Positions 1 through 5,377 of a stretch of 5,682 nucleotides of DNA are shown here, one piece after another. The notes beneath the pieces are model-generated. The model had not been told where the DNA came from. It did no database searches and saw only the letters and a list, made by a program, of their open reading frames with translations. A program made the translations under genes and the position numbers. Origin of the DNA: Verrucomicrobiales bacterium. GTDB lineage: Bacteria; Verrucomicrobiota; Verrucomicrobiia; Limisphaerales; UBA1096. Every line of letters begins with the position of its first letter. Position 1 is the first letter of the stretch. The stretch spans positions 1-5,682 of the forward strand of contig WTHH01000100.1 of assembly GCA_011523195.1 (NCBI GenBank), in the 5' to 3' direction.

Positions 1-176
1 TTTGGCAGGTCGCCGGCGACCATCGGTAGGTCGCGCAGACGGATCCATTGTTTTTCGTCCATCTCGCAGACGAGTGTGTTGGCGTCAGCCCGGCCTTCGT
101 TGATCCACTCGCGAATTTCCTCCACGTCAACCGGCCCGTACTCACGCAAATCTGCCCCGATGATTCTGTATTCCAT
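1..176 (-). CDS. GYF_2 (DUF4339-like) domain protein, N-terminal part
   Basis: Only the first 58 codons are present; the gene runs off the left edge. The start is ATG at 176-174, eight bases after the kinase stop codon, with no Shine-Dalgarno sequence. The peptide begins MEYRIIGADLREYGPV and contains an aromatic residue near the N-terminus, a Y-G-P-V turn (residues 13-16), W24 in an amphipathic helix, the segment EGRADANTLV, and W44 followed by L47. This is the pattern of the GYF_2/DUF4339 domain, which usually binds proline-rich or other peptide partners and in bacteria is often fused to C-terminal membrane segments. Anything after residue 58 is unknown here. The tight spacing suggests co-transcription with the kinase and the Nramp-like gene. 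The domain call comes from pattern recognition and was not searched. Confidence 0.72.
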   Translation of the reverse strand, partial: MEYRIIGADLREYGPVDVEEIREWINEGRADANTLVCEMDEKQWIRLRDLPMVAGDLP

Positions 177-184
177 GTGGCGAC

Positions 185-1045
185 TCAGACGTAAAGGGCC
201 TTTCGCAACTCGGCGACGAGGTAGCTGATATGGGGGTAGCGGTTGTTCATTTCGAACTCAATGCACTTGAGGATGATGCGCTCGACGTCTTTCGGGATGG
301 AAGGGTTCAGGTCGCGCGGTTTGGCGAAAAACTGCGCCCGCTCCTTCTGCTGCATGAGCACCTCCTTGCTGGTGCTGCCATTGAACGGCTTTTGGCCGGT
401 GAGCGTTTCGTACATCGTTACGCCGAAGGAAAAAATGTCGGTGCGCTGATCGATCTCGCGCCCGCGCAACTGCTCGGGCGCCATGTAGACCGGGGTGCCG
501 GGGTTGTCCGGCATCTTGGTGGGTGTCTCAGGAATCGGGCGCGACAGGTCGAAATCGCACAGGCGGACGTTGCCATTGCGGCTTACTAGGATGTTCTCCG
601 GCTTGAAATCGTAGTGCAAGAAGCCTTTGTCGTGGACGTGCTCTAGCGCCTCGGCCACGTCGATGAGGATGTTACCGACGTACTGCTCGAGCACTGGGTC
701 GTTGCGGGAGATAAGAATCTTCAGATTCGGAAACTCGCAGTACTCCATCGCGAGAAACAGGTCGCCCTTGACCTTACCGTGACCGAGGTATTGGACGATG
801 TACGGGTGGTCGCAGACCTTCTCGAGAATTTCGCAGCCGGAGACGAATCGCTTCTTGGCCTTGGAATCCTTGCGCAACTCGGAATGCAGCCGGCGCACGG
901 CCACCGTGTGGTGATCAGGGTCGGTCGCCAGCCAGATGTCCGCCATGCCACCGCTGTTGACGACTTCCTGAAGGTCATACTCCCCGAAATGCCCGGACTC
1001 CCCGGGTTGCGGGTTTTTACCACTAAGAATATCTAACAGACCCAT
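185..1045 (-). CDS. Ser/Thr protein kinase-fold protein with atypical catalytic motifs
   Basis: This is a 286-residue protein made almost entirely of a Hanks-type kinase domain, with no transmembrane segment or sensor domain, so it is probably cytosolic. Numbering is from ATG at 1045; a TTG at 1048 directly upstream is possible. Visible motifs are a glycine loop (NSGGMADIWL, about 30-39), VAVRRL (48-53), a likely helix-C Glu near 72, HYDFKPEN (144-151), CDFDLSRP (163-170), GTPVYMAPEQ (183-192) and DIFSFGV (203-209). The fold and substrate lobe are intact, but three canonical positions differ: the VAIK lysine is Arg51, the HRD arginine is Tyr145 and the DFG glycine is Asp166. Catalytic Asp146, Asn151 and metal-binding Asp164 remain. 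It may be weakly active, use a displaced lysine as WNK kinases do, or be a pseudokinase scaffold. It lies 21 bases after the transporter and 8 bases before the GYF_2 gene, probably in one operon. Confidence 0.9.
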   Translation of the reverse strand: MGLLDILSGKNPQPGESGHFGEYDLQEVVNSGGMADIWLATDPDHHTVAVRRLHSELRKDSKAKKRFVSGCEILEKVCDHPYIVQYLGHGKVKGDLFLAMEYCEFPNLKILISRNDPVLEQYVGNILIDVAEALEHVHDKGFLHYDFKPENILVSRNGNVRLCDFDLSRPIPETPTKMPDNPGTPVYMAPEQLRGREIDQRTDIFSFGVTMYETLTGQKPFNGSTSKEVLMQQKERAQFFAKPRDLNPSIPKDVERIILKCIEFEMNNRYPHISYLVAELRKALYV

Positions 1046-1066
1046 CAACGAATTAACTTGGCAATC

Positions 1067-2692
1067 TCAGTCCTGTTTGGACCGGGTGAAATGAACGATG
1101 ATCGCCAGAGCGAAGAAGATGCCGACCGCGATCACCCCCGTCCATTGCACTTTACTCCAGATCGACCAACCGGCGCCGATGGTTGCGGCCACGAGGGCGA
1201 CTCCCATCGCAATGTTGAGCACGATGCGTTTGTTGCCTTGCGGCAGCGAGGTGCCCATCAGGCTCTTGTTGTTGATCATTAGGAAAAACGTGATGTAGGC
1301 GATCGGCAGCAGCACCATGCCGAACACACTCGTCGGCACCGCCAACCAGAATTTCGCGTCCGCGTCGCCCCACAAAAAGAGAAAGCCCAAAGCGCCAGTT
1401 ATGCCCGGCAGAATAGATCCAACCTTATGTTTCATCCCGCCAATTTCCGCCCCCATCATTTCTGTCACGGTAAATCCATTGATTAACATTAGTATGATGA
1501 TGGTTGAGAGCGCCATGCCGAGGACGCCGATACCAAAAACGGTTTGAGACACCGCCTTACTGCCGGTGAGGTTCTCGAGTGATCCGGCCAATTGATAGGC
1601 GTCGCGGCTGACTAGCATGGCGGCAAGTTGTTTGTCCGTCTCGTTGGGTTCCGCGCCTTCGCCGGCCTTGGCCTTGAATGCGTCTAAGTTTTTGTTGTAA
1701 GCGCCTTCCAGTTTTTTAGTCAACGCACTTGCCTTACTCGAGTCCAACAGCCCCTCATCAAACTTGGTGTGGAACTGGCTCGCGGAGGCGATCATCACAC
1801 AGGTCGTCGCGAGGAAGAACGGCATGAACAGACCAATCGACAGGTCGAACGACGCCAGCCCCCGATGCTCCTTACCCCAGCCCTTACGGAGCATCGAGTA
1901 AGGCAGCAAAAAGGTCATGTTGATACCCACTGCAGTTGCGGCCGCAGTCACCATCCGGTCGCGTTGAGAGCCAAGGATGACTTCTTTCCAGTAATCCGGA
2001 TTGCTCGATTGCTCGATAATCTCGGTGAACTTTGATGCCGGTTCAAACAGTAAACCCGGATTGGGAATGAACCCGGCGAAAATATCCCCCCATTCCAGTT
2101 CGCCCGCCATCACGAGGACCACGCCAAAAAAGCTTAACACCACGATGGCAACCATTACCTTGAGGATGATTTCGAAAACCTTGATGCCTGTGTTGCCGCT
2201 ATCGTATGCCCAGACCACCGCCGCGCCGATGACGAACAAAAGCACCGCGCAGATTAAGTTGCCGTACTCACCATCTAAAATCTCGAAATTTTGCTGAATT
2301 GCCGCCGTCCCCAGCGAGAACTGCGGCATGGCCCAGACGAGGTTAGCGAGCATTGCGGCAATCAGCCAGCCCCAGCCCAACACCGGGTTGATGTGTTTAT
2401 TGATTGCGCGAAACGGTTTCTCGCCGGTGGACAAAGTGACGTAGCCAATTACCGACAGCATCAGCACGCCGAAGATCATCATTAGCGGCTGCAGCCAAAG
2501 TAGCTCGTAGCCGCCAATCACACCGAGATAAAGACTGCCAGCCAGCGAGCCACCGCCGAGCGTGATTGCCCCCTGCAGCCAGCCCGGGCCGGACAGCTTG
2601 GCAAAGGTGCCCCAGCGGGACACGAGCGGTTTTTGGTTCGCCTCCGCGAGGAGTTTCTTTTCTGCAGCCAGATTGTCGTTCGAGTCGCTCAT
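1067..2692 (-). CDS. Divergent Nramp-family (divalent metal transporter-like) membrane protein
   Basis: The product has 541 residues and about 11-12 predicted hydrophobic segments (roughly 35-62, 65-87, 105-128, 145-163, 174-197, 247-268, 283-305, 384-406, 425-442, 447-470, 488-510, 517-536). The entry motif S-G-P-G-W-L before the first segment (34-39) and the overall layout match the Nramp/LeuT-fold family, proton-coupled metal importers of the inner membrane. The metal-site motifs differ: the first-segment DPGN position reads LGGGSLAG (45-52), and the sixth-segment MPH region reads INMTFLLPYSML (257-268). A polar, Lys/Glu-rich insert of about 75 residues (305-380) separates segments 7 and 8. 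The substrate is therefore uncertain. The start was chosen at ATG 2692 (MSDSNDN) because the upstream extension to 2836 looks non-coding and carries palindromes; no Shine-Dalgarno is seen. It ends in TGA and is likely co-transcribed with the kinase. Confidence 0.85.
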   Translation of the reverse strand: MSDSNDNLAAEKKLLAEANQKPLVSRWGTFAKLSGPGWLQGAITLGGGSLAGSLYLGVIGGYELLWLQPLMMIFGVLMLSVIGYVTLSTGEKPFRAINKHINPVLGWGWLIAAMLANLVWAMPQFSLGTAAIQQNFEILDGEYGNLICAVLLFVIGAAVVWAYDSGNTGIKVFEIILKVMVAIVVLSFFGVVLVMAGELEWGDIFAGFIPNPGLLFEPASKFTEIIEQSSNPDYWKEVILGSQRDRMVTAAATAVGINMTFLLPYSMLRKGWGKEHRGLASFDLSIGLFMPFFLATTCVMIASASQFHTKFDEGLLDSSKASALTKKLEGAYNKNLDAFKAKAGEGAEPNETDKQLAAMLVSRDAYQLAGSLENLTGSKAVSQTVFGIGVLGMALSTIIILMLINGFTVTEMMGAEIGGMKHKVGSILPGITGALGFLFLWGDADAKFWLAVPTSVFGMVLLPIAYITFFLMINNKSLMGTSLPQGNKRIVLNIAMGVALVAATIGAGWSIWSKVQWTGVIAVGIFFALAIIVHFTRSKQD

Positions 2693-2712
2693 GGGATTCG
2701 GTTGTTGGGTTG

Positions 2713-2726
2713 CGTTTGGCCAAGCG
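2713..2726. repeat. Near-copy of the 14-bp iterated palindrome (13/14)
   Basis: The sequence CGTTTGGCCAAGCG differs from CGCTTGGCCAAGCG by one base (T for C at 2715). It lies in the untranslated leader of the Nramp-like gene, 21 bases upstream of its ATG, and is the only strong copy outside a coding region in this window. Confidence 0.75.
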
Positions 2727-2740
2727 ATTGGCCGGCCAAA
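2715..2740. repeat. Inverted repeat / potential leader hairpin with nested palindrome
   Basis: TTTGGCC (2715-2721) is matched by GGCCAAA (2734-2740), giving a 7-bp stem with a 12-base loop in the transporter leader mRNA. Nested inside is a second perfect palindrome, TTGGCCGGCCAA (2728-2739), and the adjacent iterated palindrome overlaps it. The segments can pair in alternative ways. It ends about 22 bases upstream of the ATG, so it could affect translation, but no T-run follows and it does not look like a terminator. Confidence 0.5.
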
Positions 2741-2874
2741 GAACGCGCGGATATTGGAGAATCCAAAAGGGGAAACAAAGGCAATTCTCCGCACTTGCGG
2801 CAGACTCGCAGTCTCACTCCCATACTTTCGTGCCATATCTTGGTCTGGAGGGATGCTTTAGGAGTCCGAAATTA

Positions 2875-2880
2875 ATTATA
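2875..2880 (-). promoter_or_regulatory. Candidate -10 element (TATAAT) for the transporter operon
   Basis: Read on the minus strand, 2880 to 2875 is a perfect TATAAT within an AT-rich patch that stands out from its GC-rich surroundings. It would place a transcript start near 2868 and a leader of about 175 bases before the transporter ATG. The -35 position at 16-18 base spacing is poor (CAAGTG at 17), and a TTGACT lies too close (2891-2886). The patch is nearly symmetrical, so a plus-strand TATATT (2877-2882) could serve the other direction. This is a weak prediction. Confidence 0.3.
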
Positions 2881-3042
2881 TTACTAGTCAATTTAGCCAC
2901 TTGGTTTAGGTGCGGTGGAATTGATGCATTGCCGGGGTGTGGGTTTGGCGATAGGTTTGGTGAGTCAGAGGCCCTGTTCTATTCCTGCTGTTTTGCCAAT
3001 CGCTTGCCCTTTTGACGGCCTCGACGCCGATCTAGTTTTAAT

Positions 3043-4086
3043 TTGAAGCCAATCTGCTCAACATCGTTCGCCGTCGTTCTGCTCTTTTCCACGACGGTAG
3101 CAGCGCTTGGCCAAGCGGTTGATCAACCCGCCAAGCGCCCGGTGTTGTATGTAGCAATGGTGTCGCATTTCGATCGCCCCTGGAGGATGGCTGCCAATGA
3201 CCTCGACGCACTTCGCAACCTGACTAAGAACCATCCACAGATGCGCTGGACACACCTATACAATCCAGTTACCTACACCACACCGACGCCGCTACGCGAG
3301 CAGATGGAGGCCTTCGTCAAGGAATCCCGCGACGAGCACGGGGCCGAGATCGGGGTGCACCTGCATATGTACCGCACGTTCGTCGAGAGTGCCGGGGTGG
3401 AGTATCGCATCCGACCAAGCGTCTCTGCAAAGCAGGCGCGCGGCAGCTCCGATCCTTCCGGTTACAGCGTGCCGATGTCGGCCTACAGCGGGGATGAGAT
3501 TTCGAAGATGCTCGAGTTCACTCGGGCGAAATTCAGTAAGCAGGGGCTGGGGGTTCCAAAAACATTTTGCGCCGGCTTTTACGCGACCAGTCTTGAGTTG
3601 CAGATGCGCATCGTGGCTGACGGGTACACGGCGAGCGCGGCGGCGTTTCCGCCCGGCAGCGAGATCGGGGCGCAGTACGCTCCGTCTTGGCAAGAGTTGT
3701 CTGGCTGGGACAAAAGCGTCTCCGTTCGTTCCACACCGTATCGAGTCGCCCAAAAAACCATCCTCCCGACCGGCTCCGCGCCCTTCATGAATGCGGTGGA
3801 CGGACAGCCTTTGGTAGAGATTCCGCAGAATGCCAAGATCGACTGGATGGTGTCGGCCGGGGACATGAAGAGGATCATCGGTCTTCACGTCGAGAAGGCA
3901 AAGGCGGGGCAACCGACCGCGGTGTGCCTCGCGATCCATGAGGGCAGCGCCCACGAGCACTTCAAGAAATACGATGAGGTGCTCGACCACGTGGATCGGT
4001 TGATCCGTGAAAATAAGGCGGTGACCCTCCGCTACGCCACCGTCTCCGCTGTGAGGGATCAGTTCCTTCGCCTCTGGCAGAAATAA
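3043..4086 (+). CDS. Secreted NodB-like (polysaccharide deacetylase superfamily) protein
   Basis: The product has 347 residues. A stop at 3013-3015 and the absence of other start codons leave TTG at 3043 as the start; no Shine-Dalgarno is present. The N-terminus has Lys2, a hydrophobic core (about 9-21) and a likely cleavage site near LGQA-VDQ (25/26), so the mature protein should be exported. The body looks like the NodB/glycoside-hydrolase deacetylase barrel: strand 1 VLYVAMVSHFDRPW with Asp44, the motif EIGVHLHMY with His106 and His108 as likely metal ligands, the segment KTFCAGFYATSLELQMRIVADGY resembling the family's 'F-R-aG-x-s' turn, and a late LAIHEGSAHEH with His299 where the family's final catalytic His is expected. 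The classic NodB TFDD and HxxxH motifs are not exact, so deacetylase activity is inferred, not shown. Similar folds also act as esterases or glycosidases. It ends 43 bases before the cytochrome/DUF1549 gene on the same strand, suggesting an operon. Confidence 0.75.
   Translation: MKPICSTSFAVVLLFSTTVAALGQAVDQPAKRPVLYVAMVSHFDRPWRMAANDLDALRNLTKNHPQMRWTHLYNPVTYTTPTPLREQMEAFVKESRDEHGAEIGVHLHMYRTFVESAGVEYRIRPSVSAKQARGSSDPSGYSVPMSAYSGDEISKMLEFTRAKFSKQGLGVPKTFCAGFYATSLELQMRIVADGYTASAAAFPPGSEIGAQYAPSWQELSGWDKSVSVRSTPYRVAQKTILPTGSAPFMNAVDGQPLVEIPQNAKIDWMVSAGDMKRIIGLHVEKAKAGQPTAVCLAIHEGSAHEHFKKYDEVLDHVDRLIRENKAVTLRYATVSAVRDQFLRLWQK
3104..3117. repeat. Iterated palindrome CGCTTGGCCAAGCG (perfect copy 1)
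   Basis: This perfect 14-bp palindrome lies inside the signal peptide region of the NodB-like gene. Here it is read as Ala-Leu-Gly-Gln-Ala, a different frame from the copies in the next gene, and it supplies the predicted cleavage site. A half-site GCCAAGCG follows at 3130-3137, and the palindrome TTGATCAA lies between them (3119-3126). Confidence 0.9.
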
Positions 4087-4129
4087 CTTGCCCGGCGGGG
4101 GATTGGATTGGAGCATTTGCTGACCGGCC

Positions 4130-5350
4130 GTGGATGTGACTTTGTCTTTTTCAACTATTTTTCAACGCTTGGCCAAGCGCTTGGCTTTGGCCGCCGTGCT
4201 TTCGATCGGCTTGGTCAGGGGAGTGGCGGCTAAGGTCGATTTCAATCGCGACATTCGGCCGATTCTCTCCGAGAACTGTTTTCAATGCCACGGGCCGGAT
4301 GCGGCCAAGCGCAAGGCCGGTCTACGGCTCGATACGCGTGATGGGGCCACTCAACTCAACGACGGCGTGGCGGCGGTCGATGTGGCGAACGTGGCCAAGA
4401 GCGAACTGCTCGTGCGGATCACATCGACAGACCCGGACTCGCAGATGCCGCCGCCGGAGTCGAACAGCAAACTGACGCCGGAACAGATTCAGTTGCTTCA
4501 GCGCTGGGTCGCGGAAGGGGCGAAGTACGACCAGCATTGGGCATTCAAACCGCCGGTTCGGCATTCGTTGCCGACGTTGACCGGGGCTCAGCGGAACTGG
4601 GCGCAAAATGCCGTCGATCATTTTGTGGCAGCGAAGCAGGCGGAGGTGGGTTTGACGCCATCGCCTGAGGCAGGGCGGGCCACGCTGCTGCGCAGGGTGA
4701 GCCTTGATTTGACCGGGTTGCCACCGACGCCCGACCAGCTTGCGGCGTTCGTCGCTGACACCGAACCGCAGGCCTATGAGCGCGCGGTCGATCGTCTGTT
4801 GCAATCGCCGCATTACGGCGAACGTTGGGGACGCCATTGGCTGGACGCCGCCCGGTACGCCGACTCGGACGGCTACAGCCACGACGCCGCCCGGTCGATA
4901 TGGCCGTATCGCGACTGGGTGATCGAGGCGTTCAATCGCGACCTGCCATTCGACCGGTTCGTGGTCGAGCAGCTTGCAGGTGACATGCTCCCGGAAGCCA
5001 CGCTTGCCCAGCGGATCGCCACCGGGTTTCACCGCAATACGCAGATCAACACCGAGGGCGGTGTCGATCGTGAGCAGTTCCGGATCGATTCGATCTATGA
5101 CCGCATCGCCACTACCGGCGAGGTGATGTTTGGGCTGACTTTTGGTTGCGCGCAGTGCCACGATCACAAGTACGATCCGATTTCGCAGGTGGAGTACTAC
5201 CGGCTGTTCGCTTTTTTCAACAATGCCGACGAGCCGCGCATCGATGCCCCGACACGGGAGGTTCAGTTTCAACGGGCCGCGATCGATGAAAAAATCAAAC
5301 AGGTCGAGGCCAGCCTGAGCGGCTTGGCCAAGGAGGATGCCAAGCGCTAG
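4130..5350 (+). CDS. Planctomycete-type cytochrome c (PSCyt1) - DUF1549 protein, cut short by an in-frame TAG
   Basis: The reading frame gives 406 residues. An in-frame TGA at 4121 forces a start at GTG 4130 (or GTG 4136, TTG 4142). A signal peptide is clear: basic RLAKR (13-17), hydrophobic core (18-29) and VAA cleavage after residue 34. PSCyt1 follows (about 36-140): NRDIRPILSENC, heme motif C50-F-Q-C53-H54 and a probable axial Met106 in the QMPPP loop. DUF1549/PSCyt2 spans about 158-370, with RRVSLDLTGLPPTP (188-201), ERWGRHWLDAARYADSDGY (231-249) and a second C340-A-Q-C343-H344-DHKYDPI. Family members normally continue through a linker into DUF1553, which here lies in the same frame after the TAG at 5348-5350. 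The product as read ends in a helical linker (about 381-406) and would be a truncated periplasmic or surface protein. Exact function is unknown; such genes often sit near DUF1501 proteins and sulfatases, and a role in polysaccharide breakdown is suspected. It is likely in an operon with the NodB-like gene. Confidence 0.88.
   Translation: MDVTLSFSTIFQRLAKRLALAAVLSIGLVRGVAAKVDFNRDIRPILSENCFQCHGPDAAKRKAGLRLDTRDGATQLNDGVAAVDVANVAKSELLVRITSTDPDSQMPPPESNSKLTPEQIQLLQRWVAEGAKYDQHWAFKPPVRHSLPTLTGAQRNWAQNAVDHFVAAKQAEVGLTPSPEAGRATLLRRVSLDLTGLPPTPDQLAAFVADTEPQAYERAVDRLLQSPHYGERWGRHWLDAARYADSDGYSHDAARSIWPYRDWVIEAFNRDLPFDRFVVEQLAGDMLPEATLAQRIATGFHRNTQINTEGGVDREQFRIDSIYDRIATTGEVMFGLTFGCAQCHDHKYDPISQVEYYRLFAFFNNADEPRIDAPTREVQFQRAAIDEKIKQVEASLSGLAKEDAKR
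4166..4185. repeat. Iterated palindrome (perfect copy 2) extended by a tandem half
   Basis: CGCTTGGCCAAGCG at 4166-4179 is followed without a gap by TTGGC, so GCCAAGCGCTTGGC (4172-4185) is a second, overlapping perfect palindrome. Together they read as 1.7 copies of the 12-base unit CGCTTGGCCAAG. The segment is translated as Arg-Leu-Ala-Lys-Arg-Leu-Ala and forms the basic region and start of the hydrophobic core of the signal peptide. Confidence 0.9.
4303..4311. repeat. Half-site GGCCAAGCG of the iterated palindrome
   Basis: This half-site sits just after the CxxCH heme motif and is read as Ala-Lys-Arg, in the same frame as the other copies in this gene. Alone it would not be notable; its frame agreement with the full copies is the reason to list it. 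Confidence 0.45.
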
Positions 5351-5377
5351 TCGATCGAAGACAGCTTGGCTAAGCTG
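5323..5377. repeat. Cluster of degenerate palindrome copies around the in-frame stop
   Basis: Three degenerate copies lie within 55 bases: CTTGGCCAAG (5323-5332, perfect 10-bp core), GCCAAGCGCTAGTC (5339-5352, 12 of 14 matches to GCCAAGCGCTTGGC as found at 4172-4185) and CAGCTTGGCTAAGCTG (5362-5377, one mismatched pair). All three are in the same frame, giving Leu-Ala-Lys, Ala-Lys-Arg-stop and Leu-Ala-Lys. They occupy the helical linker between the DUF1549 and DUF1553 domains. Confidence 0.7.
5348..5350 (+). other. In-frame TAG interrupting the cytochrome-DUF1549-DUF1553 gene
   Basis: Translation before and after this codon is in one frame and forms one continuous family architecture, with a helical linker on both sides. 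In the related repeat copy at 4172-4185 the equivalent codon is TTG, so a single T-to-A change would produce TAG. CAG to TAG is the other simple route. Sequencing error, a true nonsense mutation and amber readthrough are all compatible with the sequence. Confidence 0.8.

Larger units (their letters stand above)
2693..3042. other. Divergent intergenic region
   Basis: This 350-base stretch separates the two divergent transcription units and must hold promoters for both. It contains the transporter leader with two palindromes (2713-2739), an AT-rich patch (about 2869-2896) and a G/T-rich stretch (about 2900-2965) with repeated GGTTTAGG/GGTTTGG-like words. Frames open through part of it, but the peptides resemble no known family and contain no convincing start context. 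No RNA gene or terminator hairpin with a T-run was found. Confidence 0.6.

Noticed and set aside
2693..2836. N-terminal extension of the Nramp-like protein starting at ATG 2836
   Set aside because: The added 48 residues look like translated intergenic DNA, include both leader palindromes, and precede a natural polar start (MSDSNDN) at 2692.
3012..3042. TTGACG (3012-3017) and TTTAAT (3037-3042) as a promoter for the NodB-like gene
   Set aside because: The spacing is 19 bases and the implied transcript start would fall inside the coding sequence after the TTG start, so the pair is probably fortuitous.
3292..4116. Open frame of 274 codons on the minus strand opposite the NodB-like gene
   Set aside because: Its composition is that of a reverse shadow and the plus-strand gene has a signal peptide and superfamily motifs.
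4087..4129. Possible terminator between the NodB-like and cytochrome genes
   Set aside because: Only a very short CCCG/CGGG stem is available and no T-run follows, so co-transcription is more likely.
5348..5350. TAG as a reassigned sense codon
   Set aside because: The other complete genes end in TGA, TGA and TAA, so the window neither supports nor excludes it. A point mutation or sequencing error is simpler.
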